Assembly: GCA_037349315.1 (NCBI GenBank) | Contig: JBAIAC010000018.1 | Location: 6,324,001 to 6,388,000 of the forward strand | Direction: 5' to 3' | Source of the DNA: Chelydra serpentina | Taxonomy: Eukaryota; Chordata; Testudines; Chelydridae | Length of the DNA: 64,000 nt | In this document: piece after piece, positions 12,501 to 23,940 of the stretch | Numbering within the stretch: position 1 is the first letter of the stretch | Layout: each line of letters opens with the position of its first letter | Translations under genes and position numbers: made by a program | Notes under the pieces: model-generated | Told to the model about the DNA's origin: nothing | The model's database searches: none | The model's input: only the letters and a program-made list of their open reading frames with translations

Positions 12501-15047
12501 TTTTTTTTGGTGGGGGGGGGGAGGGGGCCGGTGGCAACGTCTCTTTACTTGGGATTGATCAAGAGGATACCAGGATTTAGCTCATTAGCACCATGTTCTG
12601 GGAGAGGAAGGTATGGGGATAACAATTTTGATACACCCCTTCTACTTGCAATGCTAACCCACCTCACCCCAACAACCTCTCTGATTTTTTTTCCTCAAGT
12701 GGACACTCCATGGAAGGGTCTCTTCACCACCTGCTTGTTAAACTTTTTTGTAATTGAGTGAGAGTGTAACAAAAAGCAAAAAAAGATCTTTTCCCTAAAA
12801 TAAATGCCTAGGATTCAACATGAATATACTCACTGCAGAATCACAGAGCGCAAACTGTGTGGAACAAGTGCACAAGAACATCTCCATTGTATTTCTTGGT
12901 CCTGCTACTGAAAAAGACACCACACATCTCGAACTTTGCTTAAAGTGGTTTTCAATATTATTTGATGTTAAGGAGTCTTCAGTGGGAGCAAGGGGATTTT
13001 CAAATCCCTGGAAGAGGCATATTGATTCTTCCCAGTTGTGTGAAATTGACAATGCATTAATAAGATACTCTCTGTGTGTGTACTGAAATACATGTTCTAA
13101 ATGCTGTCCAGAGAAAAGCGATTGGAAAGTTGAAATATCTGCAGAACCTGTGATGTGAAAATTGATGTACTTTAAACAACCAAACAAAAGTTACCAAGCT
13201 GTCATTCATCTCATTTATTTTTATACCCCAGTGGCACAGAGACTAGATGCTCAGCACCTTTGAAAGTCAAGACATAAGTGAGTTATTCAAGGTCACGCTC
13301 AATCAGAGTCAAAGAGCCTGTTAGTCCCAGGTTTTATCCCCTGGGCAACATTTCATGTAGGGACATTTTTAATATAAACCAAGAAAAGAAATGGGATTAC
13401 TGAGCAACTCTGTATATTTTATAGAACCAACTAAATTAATTGGGCACTAATGCAGCAATGGGATCCATCCTCAGACTCCTACACCCATGCAAAGTGCCAG
13501 TGAAGTCACTAACTCCATATAGGCATTCTGATCTAAACAGACAGATCCTTTTCCAGGTTCAGGGCAGATGTCAGCAAATCTGACTCTGAAAATGGAGATT
13601 TTCAAACTTGTAGAATAGACCTATGTAGACCAATGGAAGAGAAATGATTGTGTCTCAAGCCAGCGAAGAACAGACTTTCTGCTGTCCATGGTGTAGAACA
13701 GAAATGGAACCAAATACAGTGCAGTTAATTAATAAAGACAATATTACTCTCTTAAAGGGAGGGGGCAGGAATTAAACAAGTTAAGCACAATCTGAGGGGG
13801 AGGAAGAGAAGCTGGTACAACAGGATTTAGCCATGATTCAAGATACAAAAAAACCACTGTTTGATTAAGAAAAATTATAAAATTTTAAAACTGTACTGCT
13901 GTATTGGCAGGCACTTCAAGAGTTAATACCAAGGGTCACTTCTGGATCATTGCTACTAAAGCTCTCTTACCACATGTGCCTTTCAGCTCCTTGTTCCTGC
14001 CCACACCATAACAAAACCCATTACAGTTCTATTGACAGGCAAACACCCATTTATATGAGACGTACATTGCATATTTTGGGCAATCAGCGTATAAAAGCAG
14101 ATTCTACCCTACAGCACTACAGTATATTGTTATTCTAAGGCTGGAATCTTCTAGCTGGCAGAATTAGGTTTCAAAGTTTTTTTGAGGGCAAATTATTATT
14201 ATTATTTTTTCAGTTTTAGTTGGAGACAAAACATTACACTTACATGCTTGAGGCAAATCTTCCTGTTTTATTGGGACTAGTTAACTGAATACAGAGTATT
14301 AAACATGGCTAGATTTAATGTTTATTAACACACCAGCTGCTCCTTCCAGGTTTATAGAAATTGTAATCTTGGTGCCAAATATAATTTATAAGACATTTTC
14401 AGCAAGAGGCAGCTTGTTGTCACCCCTTTCTTTTCCCTCTTCCCCCCAATTCCTTTAAAGCCATGAGTCTGCAAACCAATGCACCAATGCAGACCATTAC
14501 ATATAATGAGAATCCTATTTAAGGTAATGGGATTCTGAATGGATAAACATGAGGGTCTAGAGCAGTGATATATTTCCAGGATCAGTGCCTAACGCAGTTG
14601 GGAAAAAGAAAACTTCTAAAGAATTTTATTGTGTGTTTTTCACTGACTGCAAGATCAGGTTTCCTATCACCAGGCAACCATTTACTACTAATGTTTTATA
14701 GAGATTAAGAAAAGAATAATCCAAGATTGCTGATTAGCACTAGTGTCATTTAAGGCCTTAGATCCACAGAGTCTTCCACGCGCAAAGAACAAAGATTTGA
14801 TTTTTGGTTTAAAACATATTGAGAAGAAAAATATTAGTACTTCAAGAAAAGTTCCTTCACTTCCACCTTGCATTCTCCTCAAGACAGAAAGCTTCAACTA
14901 GGTAATAGTAATTTGCTAATTAGACTTCACGGTTGGAGAATTATTTTTTTGAATTACTTTCTTGAATTTCCACTTGAAAAATATTTGTTTACTTCCACTA
15001 CCTGTCATGTATTCGCTTTCTCTATGTGCCCGTGCGGACAATGCACA

Positions 15048-15079
15048 AATTTGTATGTATGTATGTATGTATGTATGCC
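15048..15079. repeat. (GTAT)n microsatellite
   Basis: About six to seven tandem tatg units. Confidence 0.9.
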
Positions 15080-16771
15080 CATATACTCAAATATGCTCTC
15101 TTTTGCTCAATTTGAGTTGTGTGCTTTTGTCCAAATGAGCTGTTCTAGAATGTGGACATAATTTCTAGTTAAAAATGTTTGTTACTACAAAAGTAGATAG
15201 AGTTTTTTGGGGGGTAGAGGAAAAAAAGCTCATGACAATTTATCTAGAACATCAATATGCATTCACCAATTTTCAGAGTTACAAAGCAGTTATTATATAT
15301 ATTTTCCAAGACAAGCTTTTTTCTATTTCTGGTATCCATTATGAAATATTCTCCGATGTATCAAAATGACTGAATTAACAACAGAAGTAAATGGATTGAA
15401 TCTAGAGTGGAAGCAGGGGGCGGAAGGAGAAGCATCCTGACCATCTATTTTTGTCCTGAAATGCATTCATCCTTAACTGGATGGTTACCTTCCTAGAGTA
15501 CCTTCTATGGCTAAAACATTACAGAAGCTGTTTAAAGATCACACAAAAACAATCTCGCATTAAAATTTTTGTTTTATGGAGGAGAGAAAAATTGTATTTC
15601 CAAATTTCATTTTTTGATTTCTGAAAACACAGTGTCATGGGGAAATGATTCTATGTCACCTTGAGAACACACTATCAGTGATCTACAGAATTCAAGTGAG
15701 CAGTCAATTACTTGTCCCTCACATGTCAATGCACCTTTCAACTCTTTTCTTGTAGAGACACTTACATCACCATATTTAGCTTTCTTTTTACTATCTTCTT
15801 GTAATTCAGAAGACAATTTAGACTCCCATATGGTTACTATCAAAACTAACAGATGCCTAGCAAATTAAAACACAAATTATGACTTGTAATATGCTGATGC
15901 ATCATCATCCCACTACATCTTGCAATTTACAGTGAATCATAAGAAAAAAATAGGCTTCTGTTTGATGTGCTAAAGTTCTCTGTACCTCCCTTCTCTATTA
16001 GTTTAGGGTCAATGGAAGCAGAGTATGGTCCAAATTCTGCCTTGAGACATACATATGCAGTTTCCATTGATTGCAACAAAGGACAGAATGTGGCCTTAAT
16101 TTACTTGGAAATAAGGCAACAGCTTAAAACTGATTTGCAGAGGGGAAAGCCAGTCTTGTGCCTTTTGGGGTTCATTCTAATATATAAAGAAGGCCTGAAA
16201 GAGTTTTTGGTAATTAAAAAATAAATAGAAGCTAGTTTTCTTTCCTTTTGATTTTTAGGCTAGGAATTCAGGTCCTTCATAGGCTAACCATAAGACACAG
16301 GTTTTGTCTAGACTAGGTTTTGAAGGGTGCTAGAATGTGTTAGGTAATGTATACTCTAGAAGTGTAGTGCAGAAACAGCAGAGCATGTCTTAACACACAT
16401 TAAACTGATCAAGTTAAAGCCTGGGGCAGTGCTCTAGTCAACAAGAGCCTGGAAAGGGAGAGCTGAGCAACAGATAGTCAAACTAAATATTCCTTTCCCG
16501 TATTTAAATCATTATTTTGTTTGGTTTATATTTTGTTTCAGTGTTCAAGTAACGTTTTGGAGAAAGGACATTTGTTAGTTTTAAACATCCCTGCCTCTTC
16601 TATTAAGGTGTTGCAAGCTCACATAATAAGTTCTCTAAGACTTCAAAGTCTTGTTTTGCTGAAGGATTACTTGGGCATTCTCAATACCCGAGATAAGACA
16701 CGAGCAAGGGGAAAAAAACCCAAACAAACTTTCTTTATACATTATAAAGTATGCTCCTTCTTCCCCTCCTA

Positions 16772-16796
16772 CCCCCCCCCAAAAAAGGGGGGGGGG
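16772..16796. repeat. C9-A6-G10 homopolymer palindrome
   Basis: Nine C, six A and ten G in direct succession. The C and G runs can pair as a hairpin with an A loop. This is also a likely spot for sequencing error. Confidence 0.9.
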
Positions 16797-17894
16797 AGAG
16801 CAGGAAACAATCCTGAATTTTATAAAATCCTTTGCAGGTCACCTCTAGCATATTAAATGTAATGTCTTTAACTCTGCGTTTTCAAAAACATTTAACTTAA
16901 AATTACAAATGTATCTAAAGTCATACTGCATGTATAAACAAGGCAACATTCTGTTCAGTTACCAACCCACCCCTCCCCCGTGCAGCTCTACTGAAGTAAG
17001 TGCAGTTGGATGAACATAACAGAGTGCAGAATTTGGGCCATGTTATCTGGGGCAATAAAAGATTAAGAGGTGTCACCTGAAGGGCACAATTCTGCCTTCA
17101 AATACACAGGTGCAACTTCCACTAACTGGGTACAAATCTGTTGTTGCTGTTGGGTTCTGGTTTGTCTGGGTTTGGGTTTGGGTTCCCCCCCATGTAAAAG
17201 CACAAAGCTGAACAAAAGGTTATTTTGCCTTTATTCCAAACATTAAAGATGTGAAGTTATGTACATTTTGTTCTATATTGTAAAGTTAAAATGCTATGTA
17301 TCTTTAGATTATGTGCCAATATCCCAACTGTAATTCAAATACCTATACAACATTCCTCTGTTGAAGGCTCCATCACTTTTCATTGTTAGAAATGGTGCTG
17401 CTCCTAACGCACTTCACTCTGTTTTCACTCTGCTATTTTATGATGCAGAAATGGAAGGTTTACGTTTTCTCTTCATTTTTTTAAAACTGTCGATACAAAC
17501 AGCACATACTAGTCTTTGCAAGATGTTTCTGGAAAGGTACTACACGCTTTTGAAGGGTTTATGCAAGATGTTTGAAAGAGAATGTTTTACACAATAACAT
17601 TCTCAGTAAAAGATTTGAGCTTTCTTAAAACAACTAAAGGTGCAGTTATCCTCAATTACTGCTCTCCTTCCATAGGCAACTGACATTATTTTTTCTTTTA
17701 TATGAGCTCTGGCTCAGCGGAGTGACTGAACACTAAGCAAGTTGCTATCAAGTCAAGAAAACTACATTAAACATAGTCTGGAAGATGACTGCCTATTATT
17801 TGGAACTGTGGTACGTGTAGCCTCACCTCTCAAAAAGCCAGTACTGTTCTGAGGAAGTAACTAAGACAATAAAAAACACATAACTCCTCTATAG

Positions 17895-18080
17895 ATGAAA
17901 AGCGCTTTATATCTCAAAGGGCTTTGTAAAGGAGGGCAAGAATCATGAATTGCATTTTGCAAATAGAGAAATTCAGATATCGAAGCCACACAACAAGCCA
18001 AGAGCAGAGTTGGGAATACATTCAAGTCTCCTGTTTCCCAGTCCTGCGGCTGCCTCTCCACTGCACCATACTTCCCAAAG
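17895..18080 (+). mobile_element. Ancient tRNA/CORE SINE (MIR-type)
   Basis: The block reads in the order of the MIR/CORE consensus: a 'tttgcaaatagagaaattcag' equivalent of the 'grggaaactgagg' box, 'ccacacaacaagcca' (the core 'cacacagcaag' box), 'agcagagttgggaa', then 'tcaagtctcctgtttcccag', 'ctctccactgcaccat'. It is moderately decayed. Confidence 0.65.
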
Positions 18081-19955
18081 ACCTTTTCCCTGAGAAATCT
18101 GGGATCCACCAATTCAACTGTGACCCATGGAACTCTTCTATTCATTTTGATAGCTAAACTGAGTGAGCCTCAGCCAACCAACATGAAAGTAGTAAATAAT
18201 TTGCTCGCCTCCTGTGTCCCTTTCATGCAAAGATATAAGCCTACATAAGAAAAAGACACTGATCCAATAGCCATTGTCCACATATTTAGTATTTACAGGA
18301 CGAGGCGAGCACAGTTAAATAGGGAGAAGCCTAGTATCTCATTCGTTGAAAATGACTGGTTGGCCAAGAAACACACCACACTTATTCTATATATAATTTA
18401 TTAGGGTATCAAAATAATCCTTCTCCCCCATGATCCTGAGGGCCACTGGAATGGCACACAAGTATTCTGCAAGTGCAAACCCTTCTTTTTTTTGCTAGAA
18501 AACATCTGTGCTCTTTGCATCACACATGTAGAGGAATTAAACACACACACACACACCTTTAAAACTGGAGCAAACAAAACAACTGACACGGCTGTTGAAA
18601 GACGCTTTAAAGTGCCATGTATGATAGGAGGTAAGGAAGGGACAAGTAAACATTAATATAAAATGAGTGTTTGAACTATTTTAAGATTATGTTAAAAAAA
18701 ATCAAGTTTCTTTTTTGTTTGCTCAAAATAACCACTTAAAAAAACTATGACAGTCCTCCAGAGATCTTTGCCAGGACCACCATCTTTACTTTCTAGGAAA
18801 AGAGACATCACATCATCACTAAACACTTGTTATCACCTGGTCCTTATCTATTTTTTCCATGGGTGCTGAAGGTAATCAGAAGCTCTGTACTGGTGGTGAG
18901 ATGAGAAGGGGAAAGTAACAGTTTTCCCCATCGATAATAATGGAGTTCAGAATCTTTTGTTGCCAACCTTTAAATTCCAAAGACCTGCATTCTGAGTCTG
19001 TGTTCACACATGCTTTCACAGTTCCCCCCAGCACACCTACAGCATCTCTGTTTAATAAGTCTGTCTTCATCATTGCCAACTGGTATAAATTATGGGGAGA
19101 TGTGCTTTATAAATACAAGAGCCCTCCTTCTGCTATAATGAACGATATATACATGGAACAATATATATACATGGATGATAGACATGGAACAATATTTTAT
19201 TGTTTCCAATAGGTATAAACCCATGAGCTGTATTGACCCTGACTTTATAGATTATGCATCATGTTAAATGCATGTTTCATTCAAAACAGGCATGTGAAAA
19301 ACCTGCTAGAAATATTATTAGATGCAGGTTACACTCTTAATAAACAGCTCTGACTACTCCATACACAACGCTACAGATGGTGCCACAGGATACAGTGCAA
19401 CCAAGACAAGACCAGCAACACAGCCGCTGTCAAGCAAACGCTCAACCAAACCATTGTAAGAGCCTGGGCTTCAGGGGAGGGAACAGTTTCCTCCCTCGCA
19501 TTATTATTATTAAACAACATCATCATCTAATCACAACAAACCCCCTGCATATCCACACGAGTCACTGTGCAACCCTCCTCCCGCGCCGCATTGCTCCTCG
19601 AACTTGAGCTACGATTTTCCTCGGGGACATTACAACAACACATGCAGATCAACCCATTCTCCAGGCCGGGGTGTCTCGTCAATCCGCTCCTTCTCCCACG
19701 ACCAAGGGGGAGGGGGGAGGGCCACTCTTCACACCTACAACAAAAGCAATTAAGAGGGAGGAGGGAGGAAGCTTTTGTTTCCAGAGGCCGGCAGAATCCA
19801 ACATGCGAACCTGTCTGCTCGGAGCGGGGGGGATGGATGTGGCTTCCCCGGGAGACCGGGGAGGAGGACGGACACACACGCTCCACATCTACGCGCGCAG
19901 CCACCGCTCTCCGGTCGCGTTTTTCACCCCCTCCTGCCCGGGGCACCGCGGCGGC

Positions 19956-19961
19956 ACTTAC
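19956..19961 (-). promoter_or_regulatory. TSPAN5: Splice donor of TSPAN5 coding exon 1
   Basis: Minus strand reads TGG|GTAAGT. It follows Trp27 directly, ends the exon after a complete codon (phase 0), and matches the U1 consensus at positions +1 to +6. Confidence 0.9.
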
Positions 19962-20042
19962 CCAGAAAATGACATTGAAGCCGAAGATGAAATACTTGAT
20001 GCAGCAGCTGACTTCGGGCCCTTTGTAATGCTTCCCGGACAT
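19962..20042 (-). CDS. TSPAN5: Tetraspanin-5, first coding exon (27 codons)
   Basis: Seen: the minus strand opens with ATG at 20042 and encodes 27 residues beginning MSGKHYKGPEVSCC and ending NVIFW, then GTAAGT at the exon edge. The start has A at -3. Family knowledge: this is the cytosolic N-terminus and first half of transmembrane segment 1 of TSPAN5, a four-pass membrane protein of the TspanC8 group that escorts the metalloprotease ADAM10 out of the ER and tunes its substrate choice. Cys13-Cys14 sit at the membrane edge where tetraspanins are palmitoylated. TSPAN17 and TSPAN14 share the KYxxFxxNxxFW pattern but differ at the N-terminus, so TSPAN5 fits best. The remaining exons, with the large extracellular loop, lie beyond the low-coordinate end of the window; TSPAN5 is known for a very long first intron. 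The start was chosen because the residues match the family from Met1. Confidence 0.93.
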
Positions 20043-20819
20043 CCTCCGGGCTCATGAGGGCGCGGGGCTGGCAGCCAGGGTGGAAGCGCACCGCGCGGGG
20101 CTGGCGGCCGGCCGGGAGCGGGGCTTAGCGGCGGCGCGGCTCAGGGATGCACGGGGCGGCGGGCGCCGAGTCCCGGGGGCGGCCGGCCGGCGAGCAGCGC
20201 CCACCGCCTCTCGCGCATCGAGGAGGCCCCGCCGGCGAGTCCCGCTGGGGAGAGAGGCGCCGCCGCCGCGCTGCCCAGGCAGATGCTGCCAGCCCCGGAG
20301 CAGCGAGACGCTGAGCCCCCCTGGCCACGCTGCGCCTTCCTGCTGCCGCCGGCCTCCCTCCCTCGCTGGCTGAGCCCGCCCCCCGCGTCCGCCGGGCCGC
20401 CTCCGGAGCGCAGCGGGCGGAGCCGCGCACACATCGCAGGGCGGGGGCGCGGCGAGAGCCTGGCTGCCTCCGCGGGGTGAGGGGCGCTGGCTCCTTGCAG
20501 CCTCGGGCGGGGGCGAGACGGTGCTCACGCCAGGGGAGCTGGGGCTGAGCTGTCCCCGCCTAGCCCCCCTGCTGGGCGGCGGCCCGATCCTGCTCGCAGG
20601 CTGAACGCCCGGGCGAGGGCGGGGGGCTGCAGGAGCGGGCACTTGAGCCTCTGGGGTCTCTCTTGAAACGGCTTCTCCAGCTGGCAGCAGAGAACCCAGC
20701 CCTGGGGGGCGCGGGAGCCCCCCAGCCTGCTCCTGAGCCGCTTTGCCTGCAGCGCTGGACGCGCAGGAGAGGAGGGGGCTGGCCTAGGCCCTGGCTCAAT
20801 GACACAATCGTGTTGAGAA

Positions 20820-21235
20820 AAAAGAACAGGATTACTTGTGGCACCTTAGAGACTAACACATTTATTTCAGCATAAGCTTTCGTGGGCTAGAACCCACTTC
20901 ATCAGACGCATGGAATGGAACATACCTCACACCTTTGTGTCAACTGTCCGCAATGGGGCATCTTGTTTATCACTTCAAAAGTTTTTTTGCCCCTGCTGCT
21001 ATAGTGCCTCTTAATTAATTAGCCTCTTAAAGTTGGTATAGGCACTTCCACCTTATCATGTTTCTCTGACTGTATAAATATCTGTTCACTGTATGTTCCA
21101 TTCCATGCGCCTGATGAAGTGGGTTCTAACCCACGAAAGCTTATGCTGAAATAAATGTGTGAGTCTCTAAGGTGCCACAAGTACTCCTGTTCTTTTTGCT
21201 GACACACACTAACATGGCTGCTACTCTGAAACTTG
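20820..21235. mobile_element. Penelope-derived inverted pair with 12-bp target duplication
   Basis: Seen: the left arm (20820 to about 20930) holds 'acttgtggcaccttagagac' and 'cataagctttcgtgggcta'. The right arm (about 21085-21235) is its reverse complement and runs on to the family terminus ending gaaact. A unique spacer of about 150 bp lies between them. Perfect direct repeats tcgtgttgagaa flank the unit at 20808-20819 and 21236-21247. It has inserted right at the edge of the TSPAN5 CpG island. Confidence 0.88.
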
Positions 21236-21523
21236 TCGTGTTGAGAAGAGACGCCTGCTTGGGTGGGGAGAGCCGCGTTCTCAGCCGTCTGGAGCATTCA
21301 GTAGCGTTGAAGGTGATCCAAAATAATGGTGCCACCCTGGGGTCTTGTCCATGGCAGCACTGCCCAGCCCAAGCTGTCGTCAGTCACAAGTCACCCCTTT
21401 CTGTAAAGCAGGAGATTGGCTTAAAAGTTTGTAAAAATAATACATGGGGTTGTTGTTTTTTAATTGACCTCAGTTGTTTATTCAATTTGTTTTTGAGGCT
21501 TTAGGGAGAAGCTGCCCACTCCC

Positions 21524-21772
21524 CAGGGCCGGCGCTTCCACTAGGCGACCCTAGGCGGTCGCCTAGGGCGGCAGGATTTGGGGGGGCAACCTTTTGCTGC
21601 CCTTGGCGGAATTTCAGCAGCGACTCATCTCGGCGGCAGGTTTTTCTCTGGGCGGCAAGAAAAGCGGCCGCCGAGAACGCAGCTTCAGAGGAGGAGCTGC
21701 GGCCGAAGCGCCGCCGCTTACAGCGGAGGAGCACTACCCCCTAGGGCAGCAAAAACCCTGGCGCCGCTCCTG
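21524..21772. mobile_element. hAT-like element, CAGGGCC family
   Basis: Ends CAGGGCCGGCGC and GCGCCGCTCCTG. A perfect 8-bp duplication ccactccc lies at 21516-21523 and 21773-21780. Its interior is CpG-rich, with 'gccgcc'/'ggcggc' runs. Confidence 0.88.
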
Positions 21773-22859
21773 CCACTCCCTAAAGTGCGGGTGATCATTA
21801 CAGGTTCAGAATTCAAACTATATTCCACTTGTAAAAATGGAGATATGTAGAAATATAGATCGTTGGGTTTGTGCTGCAGAGGAGCCAGTAGTTATGGTAT
21901 ATGTAGTTACCAATAACATTGGGGAAGGCAGGAGAGAGGTCCAACAGGCCAAATTGAGGCTGGTAGGTAAAAGATTGTAGTCCAGGACCCCCATGACAGC
22001 ATTCTCTGAAATGTTTCCAGTTCCACACTCAGGGCCAGTTAGACAGGCAGAACTGAAGGGTGTCAATCCCTGGATGAGATGACTGTGTTTAGAGGAGGGA
22101 TTTAGGTTTCTTTGGAATTGGGACACCTTTTGGGAAAGGAAGAGCCTATACAAGAAAGATGGGCTTCACCTAAAGTAAAACAGAACCAGATTGCTGGCAT
22201 GTAAAATTAAAAACTCCTCTACAACCTTTTTAAACTAAGAGCTGGGGGAAAGCCAGTAGGTGCAGCAAAGCACACTGTTCGGTCAGAGACATCCCTTACG
22301 GGAGGATTCATTAAAGGGTATACTCTATATATCAAGTCAAGAGGAGAGGATCAAAGTTGATAAATTACAAGTAGGAACTTAAGAGAAACAGTCAAATGAA
22401 AAAGTCCCATTCAATTACATCACATGAAGGCAGAGAACTAAATATTGACAAATTTTATAAGTGCTTGTACACAAATGCAAGAAGTCTAAATACTAAGAAG
22501 GTGAAATAGAGTGTCTGGTATTACATCAATATCCTCTTTTAACAGGCATCACAGAAACTCGGTGGAACGATAATAATCAATAAGACACAGTAATGCCAGG
22601 GTATGAAATATATAGGAATGACAGAGTAGGTCACATTGGTAGGGGAGTGACACACTATGTGAAAAAAGTATACAGTCAAATATAGTAGATATTTTAAATT
22701 AATCAAACAGTATAATCGCATCTCTGTGCATAGAAATTCCATATATAGTAGTAGGAATATTACTGACCACCTGACCAGAATGGTGACAGTAATTGTGAAA
22801 TGCTCAAGGCTCAGAAACAGAAAACCCAGTAACTATGGAGGATTTTGCTTTCCCCATAT

Positions 22860-22982
22860 TAGGGTGACCAGACGCAAGTGTGAAAAATCTGGACAGGGGG
22901 TAAGGGGTAATAGGAGCCTATATAAGAAAAAGACCCCAAAATCGGGACTGTCCCTATAAAAAAGGGACATCTGGTCACCCTA
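22860..22982 (+). mobile_element. hAT-like MITE, TAGGGTGACCAG family, copy A
   Basis: Inverted ends TAGGGTGACCAG/CTGGTCACCCTA. The flanks ccccatat (22852-22859) and ccctatat (22983-22990) match at 7 of 8. It is nested in the CR1. The body contains 'ataggagcctatataagaaa'. Confidence 0.88.
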
Positions 22983-23940
22983 CCCTATATTGACTGACAG
23001 CATGTCACCTCAGGATGGGATGCAGAGATAAAATTTCTAGACACCATTAATGACTGCTTCTTGGAGCAGCTAGTCCTGGAACCCACAAGGAAATTCTCAG
23101 AAATTTAGTCCTAAGTGGAACACAGGATCTGGTCAAGAGGTGAATATAGCTGAACTGCTTGGTAATAGCAACCATAATGTAATTAAATTTAACATCCTTA
23201 TGGGGGGTAAATACCAAAGAAACTCACCACAGTAGCATTTAACTTCAAAAAGGAACACTATACAAAAATGAGGAGGCTAGTTAAGTGGAAATTAAAAGGA
23301 ACAGTCAAGAATAAAATACCTGCAAGAGGCATGGAAACGTTTAAAAAACACCATAATAAAGCCTCAAACGATATGTACAACCCCCCCGTACCAAGAAACA
23401 AACAGTAAGAGGAGCAAAAAAATCCCACCGTGGCTAAACGACAGAGTAAAAGAGGTGGTCAGAGTCAAAAAGACATCTTTTAAAAATTGGAAGTAAAATC
23501 CTACTGCGGAAAATAGAAAGGAGCATAAACTCTGGCAAGTTAGGTATAAAACCCATAATTAGCCTGGACAAAAAAGAATGTGAAGAGCAACTAGGAAAAG
23601 ACACAAAAACTAACAGCAAAACAATGTTTTAAGTGCAGCAGAAGCAAGAAACCTGCCAAACAGTCAGTGGGGTTACTGGACAATAGAGGTGCTAAAGGAG
23701 CACCAAAGGAAAACAAGGCCATTGCAGAGAAGCTAAATTAAGTCTTTGCATTGGTTTTCACTGCAGAGGATGTGAAGGAGATTCCCACACCTGAGATTCT
23801 TTTTAGGTGACAAATCTGAGGAACTGTCCAAGATTGAGGTGTCAGCAGAGGAGGTTTTGAAACAAATTGATAAATTAAACAGTAATAAGTCACCTAAGAG
23901 TTCTGAAGGAACTCAAATATGAAATTGCAGAATTCCTAAC

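Larger units (their letters stand above)
1..19961 (-). other. TSPAN5: TSPAN5 intron 1 (5' part, incomplete)
   Basis: Everything on the low-coordinate side of the donor at 19956-19961 belongs to the first coding-exon intron. No second tetraspanin exon (coding for the rest of TM1) was found down to base 1, so the intron exceeds 19.9 kb. Recognisable content is listed separately. The stretches 238-1103, 3365-4448, 4511-6441, 7221-8204, 9577-15047, 15080-16771, 16797-17894 and 18081-19559 hold ordinary AT-rich sequence with short homopolymers or CA runs. I see no exon or element that I can name with confidence in them. A weak SINE-like tail may lie at about 13240-13350 (a GTCACxCxxxxAGAGxC pattern). 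Confidence 0.8.
19560..20780 (-). promoter_or_regulatory. TSPAN5: CpG-island promoter and 5'UTR region of TSPAN5
   Basis: Seen: a sharp rise in G+C and CpG density against the AT-rich flanks, covering the coding exon and about 700 bases upstream of it. Several GGGCGG/CCGCCC GC boxes lie near 20380-20450. I see no clear TATA box. Inference: a housekeeping-type dispersed promoter with initiation somewhere about 20.2-20.45 kb. The whole island is free of recognisable repeats and ends where a Penelope-type insertion begins at 20820. The exact start site cannot be fixed from sequence. Confidence 0.8.

Noticed and set aside
12795..13187. 130-codon minus-strand frame in the TSPAN5 intron
   Set aside because: No resemblance to tetraspanin exon 2 or any transposon protein that I know; no acceptor/donor pair at its edges.
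15607..15843. 78-codon Lys/Ser-rich minus-strand frame that looks protein-like
   Set aside because: Considered as an exon or retrocopy, but I cannot assign a family and see no supporting splice sites or poly(A).
19567..20057. Long plus-strand open frames (up to 153 codons) antisense to the TSPAN5 exon
   Set aside because: They arise from GC-rich, stop-poor DNA opposite a recognised exon; no family resemblance and no splice or polyadenylation context.
20052..20642. 196-codon minus-strand frame just upstream of the TSPAN5 ATG
   Set aside because: Composition is Ala/Arg/Pro/Gly/Ser, as expected for any frame in a CpG island. It ends in the TGA that overlaps the upstream ATG. It could only matter as a leader frame, and probably lies partly outside the transcript.
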